From UBA10677 sp045532295 (lineage in GTDB: Bacteria; Bacillota; Clostridia; Christensenellales; Pumilibacteraceae), in assembly GCA_045532295.1 (NCBI GenBank), contig JAZSFP010000017.1, positions 1-13,727 of the forward strand: a stretch of DNA of 13,727 bases, written 5' to 3'. Within the stretch, counting starts at the first letter, position 1, and each line of letters opens with the position of its first letter. Of this stretch, positions 1 through 7,436 are shown piece by piece. Position numbers and translations under genes: made by a program. The notes beneath the pieces were generated by a model. That model was not told where the DNA came from. It did not search any database and was given only the letters and a program-made list of their open reading frames with translations.

Positions 1-885
1 ACAACAGGACTGCGTATATACGACAGATTAAGCGTAAGAGATGATATTTCTCTTATAAAATTACCCGAAGAATTACGTAAAGATGATGCGGCGCGCGCCG
101 ACGCTATCAACTCGTCGGATATAGTATTTTTGTGTTTGCCCGATGATGCGGCTCGTCAAGCGGTAACTTTTGTAAAAAATGATAAAACCGCAATTATAGA
201 CACGTCAACCGCTCATCGCACAAATGATAATTGGGTTTACGGTTTTCCCGAACTTACGGGTAAACGTGAAGCAATAATAAATTCAAAGCGAATTGCAAAC
301 CCAGGTTGTCACGCAAGCGGATTTATAGCGCTCGTTAAACCTTTGACCGAGTGTGGAGCAATAAAAAGCGACGCTAAACTTACTGCGTTTTCTCTTACGG
401 GATACACGGGCGGAGGCAAGAAAATGATGGCTGAGTACGAAGAGAATAAACCTCTTCTCTACGATGCTCCCCGTCAGTACGCGCTCACTCAAAACCATAA
501 GCACCTTCCCGAAATGAGCAAGGTATGCGGACTTAGCGTATCCCCCGTATTCTGTCCTATCGTAGCGGACTTTCCGCGAGGAATGGAAGTAACGGTAAGC
601 CTATTTGCCGACGATATAAAAATAAAGCCCGAGCAAATCAAAGAAGTTTATAAAACTTATTATACGGGCAAGGTCGTTCGATACGACGACGAGAGCGAAG
701 GCGGATTTTTATCGGCAAGCAAAATGGCGAATAGCGATGGAATGAGCGTTGCCGTTCACGGTAACGACGAAAGAATATTACTAACCGCGCGTTTTGATAA
801 CCTTGGTAAAGGCGCAAGCGGAGCGGCAATACAAAATATGAACGTACTTTTAGGCGTGGATGAAACCACGGGACTTGATATTTAA
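1..885 (+). CDS. argC: N-acetyl-gamma-glutamyl-phosphate reductase, type 2 (5' partial)
   Basis: This enzyme reduces N-acetylglutamyl phosphate to N-acetylglutamate semialdehyde with NADPH, the third step of arginine synthesis in the cytoplasm. The frame is open from base 1 and gives 294 residues. It starts inside the nucleotide-binding loop (TTGLRIYDRL), so probably only 10-20 N-terminal residues lie upstream. The sequence follows the short type 2 ArgC family: LCLPDDAARQAV, DTSTAHR, then the active-site motif NPGCHASGFIAL with its cysteine codon at 307-309, SGYTGGGKKM-like glycines near 400-425, and a C-terminal GASGAAIQNMN near 810-840. It is the first visible gene of argCJBDF, and the argJ ribosome binding site begins at its stop codon. 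The operon promoter and any ArgR operator lie outside the window. Family assignment is firm; the true start is not visible. Confidence 0.96.
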   Translation, partial: TTGLRIYDRLSVRDDISLIKLPEELRKDDAARADAINSSDIVFLCLPDDAARQAVTFVKNDKTAIIDTSTAHRTNDNWVYGFPELTGKREAIINSKRIANPGCHASGFIALVKPLTECGAIKSDAKLTAFSLTGYTGGGKKMMAEYEENKPLLYDAPRQYALTQNHKHLPEMSKVCGLSVSPVFCPIVADFPRGMEVTVSLFADDIKIKPEQIKEVYKTYYTGKVVRYDDESEGGFLSASKMANSDGMSVAVHGNDERILLTARFDNLGKGASGAAIQNMNVLLGVDETTGLDI

Positions 886-895
886 GGAGAAAACA

Positions 896-2110
896 ATGCA
901 AATCATAGAAGGCGGAGTGTGCGCTGCGAAGGGTTTTAAGGCTAACGGAGTACACTGCGGAATAAGAAAAAACCGTTCAAAACGCGACCTTGCTCTTATC
1001 GTAAGCGAGAAAAAAGCGTCGGCAGCGGCAGTATATACTACTAATCTTGTAAAAGGCGCGCCCTTAATAGTAACGAAAAAACATATTTCCGACGGCTACG
1101 CCCAAGCGGTAATATGCAATAGTGGAAACGCAAATACTTGCAACGCTAACGGAATAGAAATTGCCGAGGGTATGAGTGAAATCCTTGCTAAAGCAACTTC
1201 GCTTAATGCAAACGATATAGTGGTAGCGAGTACGGGCGTAATCGGTCAACCCCTTTCTCTCGAGCCTATTGAAAGTGGAATTAAACCGCTCGTCGAGGGG
1301 CTTAGCGAAAAGGGCGGAAAGTTTGCCGCCGAGGCTATAATGACCACTGATACTATAAAGAAAGAAGTAGCCGTTTCCTTTACCGTTGACGGTAAACAAT
1401 GTAAAATCGGCGGTATAGCAAAGGGTAGCGGAATGATACATCCGAATATGGCAACGATGCTCGTGTTTATAACGACCGATATTGCCATTACTCCTCAAAT
1501 GCTCCAAAAAGCGCTCTCGAGCGACATAAGAAGAACTTTCAATATGGTAAGCGTTGACGGAGATACCTCCACTAACGATATGGTAGTGGTTCTTGCAAAC
1601 GGTATGGCAGGCAATAAAGAAATAGCAAGCGAGGGCGAAGACTTTAACGAGTTTATGAAAGCGCTCAATACCGTAACCGTTTACCTTTGCAAACTGCTTG
1701 CAGGCGACGGAGAGGGAGCAACCAAACTTTTAGAGTGTAAGGTTGACGGCGCAAAAGACGAAAAGACCGCGCAAACGGTAGCGAAAAGTGTAATCTGTTC
1801 TTCTTTACTTAAAGCGGCAATGTTCGGCGCGGACGCAAACTGGGGCAGAGTGCTTTGCGCAATCGGTTACAGCGGAGCGGAAGTGGAAGTAGACAAGATT
1901 GACGTTTCGTTCCGTTCAAACAAAGGCGAAATCGAAGTATGCAAAAGTGGCGCAGGCGTGGATTTTTCGGAGGAAAAAGCCAAGGAAATCTTGCTCGAGC
2001 GCGATATAGAAATCCTCGTTTCTCTCAACGACGGCGAATATAATTCTACCGCTTGGGGATGCGACCTTACTTACGACTACGTAAAGATTAACGGCGATTA
2101 TAGAACTTAA
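896..2110 (+). CDS. argJ: Bifunctional ornithine acetyltransferase / N-acetylglutamate synthase
   Basis: ArgJ moves the acetyl group from N-acetylornithine to glutamate, releasing ornithine and regenerating N-acetylglutamate; many members also use acetyl-CoA. It is 404 residues. The motif KGSGMIHPNMATMLVF is the family's autoprocessing site. Known homologues cleave between Ala and Thr, which here would give an alpha chain of residues 1-186 and a beta chain starting at the nucleophile Thr187 (codon 1454-1456). STGVIGQPL, MTTDT and the C-terminal GCDLTYDYVKING also fit. The ATG at 896 is chosen because AAGGAGA (884-890) lies 5 bases upstream; an in-frame start at 860 would overlap argC and lacks such a site. 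Whether it is mono- or bifunctional cannot be settled from sequence, but no separate argA is visible. Confidence 0.96.
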   Translation: MQIIEGGVCAAKGFKANGVHCGIRKNRSKRDLALIVSEKKASAAAVYTTNLVKGAPLIVTKKHISDGYAQAVICNSGNANTCNANGIEIAEGMSEILAKATSLNANDIVVASTGVIGQPLSLEPIESGIKPLVEGLSEKGGKFAAEAIMTTDTIKKEVAVSFTVDGKQCKIGGIAKGSGMIHPNMATMLVFITTDIAITPQMLQKALSSDIRRTFNMVSVDGDTSTNDMVVVLANGMAGNKEIASEGEDFNEFMKALNTVTVYLCKLLAGDGEGATKLLECKVDGAKDEKTAQTVAKSVICSSLLKAAMFGADANWGRVLCAIGYSGAEVEVDKIDVSFRSNKGEIEVCKSGAGVDFSEEKAKEILLERDIEILVSLNDGEYNSTAWGCDLTYDYVKINGDYRT

Positions 2111-2125
2111 AAAAAGGAAAAAACT

Positions 2126-2995
2126 ATGTACGATTTTTCAAATTTACAACGCGCGGAAGTGCTCGTTCAAGCGCTCCCATATATAAAAGAATATAACGGC
2201 AAGATTGTCGTAATCAAGTACGGCGGAAACGCTATGATAAACGAAGAACTTAAAGAGCAAGTTATGGAAGATATCGTTCTTCTTTCGCTTGTAGGAGTAA
2301 AAGTAGTTCTCGTTCACGGCGGTGGTCCTGAAATATCCGAAATGATGGAGAAACTGGGCAAAAAAGCGCAGTTCGTGGACGGTCTTCGCGTAACCGATAA
2401 AGAAACCGTTGATATCGTACAAATGGTTCTTGCCGGAAAGATCAACAAGACGCTCGTTTCTCTTCTTCAAAAGAAGGGCGGTAAAGCAATGGGAATATCG
2501 GGTATGGACGGAAATTTAATCGAGGCTGAAATGAAAAACGAAAAACTCGGTTACGTGGGAAACATCGTGTCCGTTAATATTCAACCCGTTCTCGACCTAC
2601 TTGACAACGGTTATATTCCCGTAATATCAACGGTGGGTTGCGATAAGGACGGTAACGCCTATAATATAAACGGCGATACTGCCGCGGCGTTTATTGCAGG
2701 CGCTCTTAAAGCGGAAAGATTATTTATGATGACGGACATTGCAGGAATACTCCGCGACCGTTACGACCCAAGAACGCTTATCCCGGCAGTAACGGTAGAA
2801 GAGGCAAGAGAACTGTTTGAAAGTGGCGTCGTATCTGGCGGAATGATACCTAAAGTAGAATGCTGTATCGAAGCAATCGAAAAGGGAGTAAAGAACGTTA
2901 TTATAATGGACGGCAGAGTACATCACTCAATCCTAATGGAAATCCTAACCGACGAAGGCGCAGGCACGATGGTTATGGGAGATAAAAATGACTAA
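2126..2995 (+). CDS. argB: Acetylglutamate kinase, arginine-sensitive type
   Basis: ArgB phosphorylates N-acetylglutamate with ATP, the controlled step when the acetyl group is recycled by ArgJ. It is 289 residues of the amino acid kinase fold. Visible motifs are KYGGNAM with Lys31, VHGGGPEI (residues 63-70), GLRVTDKET, NINGDTAAA, and a C-terminal GGMIPKVECC, DGRVHHSILMEI and GTM. About 25 residues precede the first beta strand. In known arginine-inhibited kinases this N-terminal helix builds the hexamer and carries the feedback response; the shorter E. coli type lacks it. Feedback inhibition by arginine is therefore inferred. The ATG follows an A-rich AAAAAGGAAAAA site, and the 3' end overlaps the argD start by 8 bases, suggesting translational coupling. 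Confidence 0.96.
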   Translation: MYDFSNLQRAEVLVQALPYIKEYNGKIVVIKYGGNAMINEELKEQVMEDIVLLSLVGVKVVLVHGGGPEISEMMEKLGKKAQFVDGLRVTDKETVDIVQMVLAGKINKTLVSLLQKKGGKAMGISGMDGNLIEAEMKNEKLGYVGNIVSVNIQPVLDLLDNGYIPVISTVGCDKDGNAYNINGDTAAAFIAGALKAERLFMMTDIAGILRDRYDPRTLIPAVTVEEARELFESGVVSGGMIPKVECCIEAIEKGVKNVIIMDGRVHHSILMEILTDEGAGTMVMGDKND

Positions 2996-4151
2996 TCTTA
3001 AAGAAATCGATAAGCGCTTCGTTGCAAATACCTACGCTCGTTTTCCCGTAACTTTAGTTAGCGGAAAAGGGAGTATAGCGGTAGACGAGGACGGTAAAGA
3101 ATATATAGATATGGGTAGCGGTATCGGTGTTACGGCGTTTGGCTACTGCGACGAGCAGTGGACGGAGGCGGTTATAAAACAAGCAACCACCCTTCAACAC
3201 ACCTCCAACCTTTACTATACCCAGCCTTGCGCAACGCTCGCTAAACTTCTTTGTGAAAAGACGGGTATGAGCAAAGTCTTTTTCGGCAATAGTGGAGCAG
3301 AGGCTAACGAGTGCGCAATCAAGGTAGCGAGAAAATACGCAAGCGAGAAAAAAGGCGAAGATTATAACGCTGTTATAACTCTTAACAATAGTTTTCACGG
3401 AAGAACTTTAACCACGCTTTCGGCAACGGGACAAGAAGTTTTCCATAAACTCTTTAACCCCTTAACCCCTGGGTTTGCGCATACCCCTGCAAACGATATT
3501 GACGCTCTTAAAGAAACGGTAAAAAAAGTAAAGGCTTGCGCGATTATGATTGAAACGGTGCAAGGCGAAGGCGGAGTTATTCCTCTTGATTTTGACTTTG
3601 TAAAAGCAGTAGAGCAAATTTGTAAGGACGAGGATTTAATCTTCGTCGTTGACGAAGTGCAAACTGGCAACGGAAGAACGGGAAAACTATACGGTTATAT
3701 GAACTACGGCGTTTCTCCCGACGTCATAACTACCGCTAAGGGACTTGGTGGAGGACTTCCTATCGGCGCGTGCATTATGAACGAAAAAACTTCCTCCGTT
3801 TTAGGCGCTGGAGACCACGGTTCAACCTACGGCGGTAACCCCGTCGCTTGCGCTGGCGCACTTTCAGTTATTGAAAGACTTACGGACGGATTTTTAGATG
3901 AAGTGTCGCGAAAATCACAATACGTATTCGACTTTTTGAGTAAATGTGAAGGAATTGAGAGCGTAAGCGGTAAAGGTCTTATGATAGGAATTAAGACGGT
4001 AAAGCCTGCTAAAGAGGTATTAAACGAGTGTAGAGAAAAGGGCGTGCTTTGTCTAACAGCAAAGGATAAACTTCGTCTTCTTCCACCCCTTAATATTCCT
4101 TGGGAATTACTCAAAAAGGCAGTAGAGATTATTGCGGACGCTTGTAAGTAA
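2988..4151 (+). CDS. argD: Acetylornithine aminotransferase
   Basis: A PLP-dependent class III aminotransferase that converts N-acetylglutamate semialdehyde and glutamate to N-acetylornithine and 2-oxoglutarate. The 387 residues match the usual family length. Visible are the phosphate-binding FGNSGAEANE, SFHGRTL, the cofactor-binding VDEVQTGNGRTGKLY, the Schiff-base lysine in TTAKGLGGGLPIGA (Lys251, codon 3738-3740), and DHGSTYGGNPVACA. The start lies inside the end of argB (8-base overlap). Related enzymes such as succinyl-ornithine or 4-aminobutyrate transaminase share these motifs; placement between argB and argF decides for ArgD. Some ArgD enzymes also work in lysine synthesis, which cannot be judged here. 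Confidence 0.95.
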   Translation: MTNLKEIDKRFVANTYARFPVTLVSGKGSIAVDEDGKEYIDMGSGIGVTAFGYCDEQWTEAVIKQATTLQHTSNLYYTQPCATLAKLLCEKTGMSKVFFGNSGAEANECAIKVARKYASEKKGEDYNAVITLNNSFHGRTLTTLSATGQEVFHKLFNPLTPGFAHTPANDIDALKETVKKVKACAIMIETVQGEGGVIPLDFDFVKAVEQICKDEDLIFVVDEVQTGNGRTGKLYGYMNYGVSPDVITTAKGLGGGLPIGACIMNEKTSSVLGAGDHGSTYGGNPVACAGALSVIERLTDGFLDEVSRKSQYVFDFLSKCEGIESVSGKGLMIGIKTVKPAKEVLNECREKGVLCLTAKDKLRLLPPLNIPWELLKKAVEIIADACK

Positions 4152-4163
4152 AGGAGGTAATTT

Positions 4164-5147
4164 ATGCAACTTAAAGGAAAAAGTTTTCTTAAACTTCTTG
4201 ATTTTTCCGCAGATGAAATTCAAGGTTTAATAGACCTCGCTATTGAACTTAAAGCAAAGAAAAAGCAGGGAATAGCGCACAGATATTGCGAGAATAAGAG
4301 TATTGCGCTCGTGTTTGAAAAGACGAGTACGAGAACGAGATGCGCCTTTGAAGTGGCGGCGGCGGATCTTGGTATTCACCCCGTTTATCTTGACCCAAGC
4401 GGTTCGCAGATAGGCAAAAAGGAGAGCATCGCGGATACGGCGAGAGTACTTGGAAGAATGTTTGACGGGATAGAGTACCGTGGCTTTGGGCAAGAGATTG
4501 TCGAAGAACTATCTTATTACGCAGGCGTACCTGTATGGAACGGACTAACCAACGAATTCCACCCCACGCAAATTCTTGCCGATTTTATGACGATTCAAGA
4601 GCATTTTGGTTCGCTTAAAGGCAAAAAACTCGTGTATATGGGCGATGCAAGATACAATATGGGCAATTCGCTTATGGTAGGTTGCGCAAAAATGGGTATG
4701 CACTTTGTCGCTTGCACAAATAAAAAATACTTCCCCGACACTAAACTCATTGAGCAGTGCCAAGCGCTTGCAAAAGAGAGCGGAGCAAAACTTGAATTTA
4801 TCGAAGACGTCAAAGTTGCAACTGCGAACGCCGACGTTATCTATACTGACGTTTGGGTATCAATGGGTGAGCCAGCCGAAGTTTGGAAAGAGCGTATCGC
4901 TGACCTCACGCCTTACCGCGTAACCAAAGAAATTATGCAAAACGCAGGAGAAAATTGCCGTTTTATGCACTGTCTTCCCGCTTTCCACGACCTTAAAACT
5001 ACAATCGGCAAACAAATTTACGAACAGTACGGTTTAACCGAAATGGAAGTTACCGACGAGGTTTTTGAGAGCGAGCAGTCAATCGTGTTCGACGAGGCGG
5101 AAAACCGTATGCACACTATTAAAGCGGTAATTCTCGCAACGATATAA
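4164..5147 (+). CDS. argF: Ornithine carbamoyltransferase
   Basis: Makes citrulline from ornithine and carbamoyl phosphate. It is 327 residues. The carbamoyl phosphate loop is S55-T-R-T-R59, followed by HPTQ (133-136). The ornithine-binding D229 and S233-M-G235 are present, and the catalytic H269-C270-L-P272 is intact. The ending MEVTDEVFES...ENRMHTIKAV resembles the E. coli ArgI/ArgF and ArcB branch. The biosynthetic role is inferred from the operon: no arginine deiminase or carbamate kinase is nearby, so a catabolic ArcB role is less likely. A strong site, AAAGGAGGTAA, ends 4-5 bases before the ATG and 12 bases separate it from argD, so it is co-transcribed. Confidence 0.95.
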   Translation: MQLKGKSFLKLLDFSADEIQGLIDLAIELKAKKKQGIAHRYCENKSIALVFEKTSTRTRCAFEVAAADLGIHPVYLDPSGSQIGKKESIADTARVLGRMFDGIEYRGFGQEIVEELSYYAGVPVWNGLTNEFHPTQILADFMTIQEHFGSLKGKKLVYMGDARYNMGNSLMVGCAKMGMHFVACTNKKYFPDTKLIEQCQALAKESGAKLEFIEDVKVATANADVIYTDVWVSMGEPAEVWKERIADLTPYRVTKEIMQNAGENCRFMHCLPAFHDLKTTIGKQIYEQYGLTEMEVTDEVFESEQSIVFDEAENRMHTIKAVILATI

Positions 5148-5174
5148 TTGCTTTAAAAAGTTAAGGAGGCAAGA

Positions 5175-5468
5175 ATGTCTGACGAACTTAAAGAACTTTT
5201 CGAATATTCTTTTTTGGGGATAAAACTAATTTTCGTCTTTAAAGGGCTGTCCTTTTTGGCTTGTCTTTGTAAATTACTGCTGTTACTGATTTTCGGCGTG
5301 CCGTATATCGTAGTGGAATTACTAAAAATCTTGTTTACTCTTTTAGGATATATTCCCATTATAGGATTTTTGTTTGAATTAATCGCAGGTTTTGTTTTTA
5401 CTTTATTAGCAAACTTATTTTTCTACTTAATAATGTTACCGGACACGCATAACGATAGAAACAACTAA
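5175..5468 (+). CDS. Small polytopic membrane protein of unknown function in the arginine operon
   Basis: I do not recognise this 97-residue protein. A short charged N-terminus (MSDELKELFEY) precedes an almost unbroken run of Leu, Ile, Phe and Val from about residue 12 to 88, enough for three or four membrane segments (roughly 12-30, 30-48, 50-67 and 68-88). The tail is short and polar (PDTHNDRNN). It has a good ribosome binding site, AAGGAGGC (5163-5170), and starts 27 bases after argF with no terminator between, so it is probably the last gene of the arginine operon. There are no cofactor or catalytic motifs. A link to arginine or ornithine membrane traffic would be guesswork; it may simply be carried along. 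Confidence 0.7.
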   Translation: MSDELKELFEYSFLGIKLIFVFKGLSFLACLCKLLLLLIFGVPYIVVELLKILFTLLGYIPIIGFLFELIAGFVFTLLANLFFYLIMLPDTHNDRNN

Positions 5469-5518
5469 CGCAAAAAAAGGATGGTTCGTAGCCATCCTTT
5501 TTCATTTAATCGTTAGTT
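5463..5518. terminator. Bidirectional rho-independent terminator between convergent genes
   Basis: The inner stem pairs AAAAAGGATGG (5474-5484) with CCATCCTTTTT (5492-5502) around a 7-base loop. The A-run on one side and T-run on the other let it work in both directions. An outer pair, AACTAACG (5463-5470) with CGTTAGTT (5511-5518), extends the palindrome into the stop codons of both flanking genes. It should end the arginine operon (+) and the glycoside hydrolase gene (-). Confidence 0.85.
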
Positions 5519-7240
5519 AAATTGTTTGTTAAACTGCTCGTAAAGAGCCTCGTTAATCTTTTTAATCTTTTCGCCGTCGAACTTAAGAACTCGGTCGTAA
5601 GTATAAAGTCCGTTCACTTCGTCCTCAACGTCCGTAAGTTGCGTGTAAACGGTGGCGCACAAGCCCTCGGGAATAAGCGGAATAATTTCGTTTTTGTAAA
5701 GGTTTTCGTAAGCCTCGTTCAGTTTTTCTGCTGACTTAAACTTCTTATAGCCAAAATCTTTCTTGGAGAAAATATGTCCCTCAACCTTCATCGAGTATCC
5801 GCCGAATTCAGTAAGCGCCAAAATTCGCTTATTGTCGTTCTTCATCTTAACGGGACGGAAGTAAATATGTTTACTGCACAAATCCCCGCCACCCTTATCT
5901 TGCCAACCGCTTGCGTGATCGTAAAGGCGAGTGGGGTCTTTTTCTCTCAACTTCTCGGTAACCTCTTTAGCGTCGAACTGTCCCCAAGCCTCGTTAAAAG
6001 GTGTGTAAAGACAGAGTGAAACACAGTTATAAAGTTGATCCATCATACCTTCAGCCTCGATGAAGTATTGACGGCGAGATTGCTCGCTTCTACCCATAGC
6101 GCGATAGTTATGGTCGTTAAGGTTGAGATTAAAAAACGGTGCGAGCATTATGCGAAGAGGATTATATTTTGAGCCACCGTTAATCATATCTTGCCAAACG
6201 AGTACGCCCAAAATATCGCAGTAGTAGTACCAAAGCATAGGCTCAACCTTGATATGTTTACGGAGCATATTAAAGCCAAGGTCTTTAACCGCCTTAACTT
6301 CGTCGTACATAACCTTATTAGAAGAAGGCGTGTAAATTCCGTCGTGGAAATAGCCTTGGTCAAGCAAGCCGTTGTGGAAAATAGGCTTATTATTAAGAGT
6401 GAAATAATGTTTGCCGTCAATTTCTACTCTCGAGAAAGAACGCATACCGAAATAACTTTCAACCTTGTCTCCGCCAAGAGTAATTAAAACCTTATAAAGT
6501 TGAGGGTCGTCTACGCTCCAGTCCTTGCATTTGCTTGCGTCAAGTACCGTTTCACCGTCCTCGTTCGTTCCGCCTCTTGCAATAACTTCTCCGCTATCCC
6601 CGATAATTTCTACGTTTGCAATCGCAGGCGCGCTCGTTACGACTTTAACCTTTAGTTTTCTTTCCGCGTAAAGCGGAGTAAGATAAAGACTTTTAACGAA
6701 AAGAGTGGGAACGCTCTCAAGCCAAATCGACTGCCAAATACCGCTCGTAGCCGTGTACCAAATTCCGCCCCTCTTATAACGCTGTTTGCCTCGTCCGAAA
6801 ATATCGCTGTCAGCGTTATCAGTAACCTTAATTATAAGTTCGTTGTTCTCTTTAATATAGTCCGAAAGGTCGACGCTAAACGAAAGATAACCGCCCTCGT
6901 GATAGCCTACTTTTTTACCGTTAAGATAGACTTCGCAAATCTGGTCGCAAGCGCCGATATTAAGAAAAATCTTACTACGGTTGAACTTTTTGGGAACGGA
7001 AAAGCATTTTTTAAGCCATAACGCCTCGTTCTTTTTAAGCGCGCGCGAAACACCCGAAAGTTCACTTTCAGGAGAGTAGGGAACGGTAATTTTTCCCGTA
7101 AACTTTCCGTCGAAATAGGAAAGAGGACGAATGGCGTAATCCCACTCACCGTTAAGGGAAAGATAACTGTCGCGTTTAAACTGCGGACGGGGATACTCTA
7201 AAAGAATACCGTTTTCGTTAAATGAAGGTGTAAAAATCAT
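5513..7240 (-). CDS. Glycoside hydrolase family 2 protein (beta-galactosidase/beta-glucuronidase-like)
   Basis: A 575-residue retaining glycosidase of the LacZ/UidA superfamily. About residues 1-185 form the N-terminal sugar-binding jelly roll (LNGEWDYAI, VYLNGKKVGYHEGGYLSFSVDLS). Residues 186-275 form an immunoglobulin-like domain. The TIM barrel runs from about 276 (LNNKPIFHNGLLDQGY, LRKHIKVEP, GVLVWQDM). The proposed acid/base is Glu417 in FNEAWG and the nucleophile Glu478 in LTEFGGYS. There is no signal peptide, so it likely acts on imported sugars or oligosaccharides in the cytoplasm. It ends after the barrel and lacks the large C-terminal domains of LacZ. The substrate cannot be told from sequence. 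GTGAGG lies about 6 bases before the ATG. It is a single-gene unit with no transporter or regulator beside it. Confidence 0.9.
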   Translation of the reverse strand: MIFTPSFNENGILLEYPRPQFKRDSYLSLNGEWDYAIRPLSYFDGKFTGKITVPYSPESELSGVSRALKKNEALWLKKCFSVPKKFNRSKIFLNIGACDQICEVYLNGKKVGYHEGGYLSFSVDLSDYIKENNELIIKVTDNADSDIFGRGKQRYKRGGIWYTATSGIWQSIWLESVPTLFVKSLYLTPLYAERKLKVKVVTSAPAIANVEIIGDSGEVIARGGTNEDGETVLDASKCKDWSVDDPQLYKVLITLGGDKVESYFGMRSFSRVEIDGKHYFTLNNKPIFHNGLLDQGYFHDGIYTPSSNKVMYDEVKAVKDLGFNMLRKHIKVEPMLWYYYCDILGVLVWQDMINGGSKYNPLRIMLAPFFNLNLNDHNYRAMGRSEQSRRQYFIEAEGMMDQLYNCVSLCLYTPFNEAWGQFDAKEVTEKLREKDPTRLYDHASGWQDKGGGDLCSKHIYFRPVKMKNDNKRILALTEFGGYSMKVEGHIFSKKDFGYKKFKSAEKLNEAYENLYKNEIIPLIPEGLCATVYTQLTDVEDEVNGLYTYDRVLKFDGEKIKKINEALYEQFNKQFN

Positions 7241-7273
7241 ATAAACCTCACGAGCAAAAATTGCGTTACCTCA

Positions 7274-7303
7274 ATTATATACCATTAGCGCAAGTAAAGT
7301 CAA
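7274..7303 (-). promoter_or_regulatory. Promoter of the glycoside hydrolase gene
   Basis: Reading the minus strand, -35 TTGACT (7298-7303) and -10 TATAAT (7274-7279) are separated by 18 bases, placing transcription start about 30 bases before the ATG at 7240. A 7-base inverted repeat (7261-7267 with 7312-7318) flanks it, but that is too short to call an operator. Confidence 0.7.
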
Positions 7304-7361
7304 CCTTAGAAAACGCAAAAATCGGTCAATTTTTTATATTCATATAAAACAAAAAGAAAAC

Positions 7362-7382
7362 TTTTACGAAAAAGCCGTAAAA
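7362..7382. other. Small inverted repeat between divergent promoters
   Basis: TTTTACG (7362-7368) pairs with CGTAAAA (7376-7382) across 7 bases, just upstream of the -35 of the gene at 7437. It could be a binding site for a regulator or a chance hairpin in AT-rich DNA. Confidence 0.3.
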
Positions 7383-7388
7383 ATCGTT

Positions 7389-7416
7389 TTGATTTTTTGA
7401 AAATTTATGATATAAT
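7389..7416 (+). promoter_or_regulatory. Promoter of the 7437 gene and probably guaB
   Basis: A perfect -10 TATAAT (7411-7416) follows a moderate -35 TTGATT (7389-7394) at 16 bases spacing. No terminator or clear second promoter lies between the 7437 gene and guaB, so this may drive both. Confidence 0.6.
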
Positions 7417-7436
7417 AGCAAAAATAGAGGAGCGCT

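Noticed and set aside
860..895. Earlier start for argJ within argC
   Set aside because: The ATG at 896 has the Shine-Dalgarno sequence and the family N-terminus (MQIIEGGVCAAKGF); the upstream codons are argC coding sequence.
1064..1507. Open frame of 147 codons on the - strand
   Set aside because: Antisense to argJ, no start signals, no recognisable protein features.
7261..7318. Inverted repeat TTGCGTT/AACGCAA around the glycosidase promoter as an operator
   Set aside because: Only 7 bases per arm and 44 bases apart, with no extension inward or outward; could be chance.
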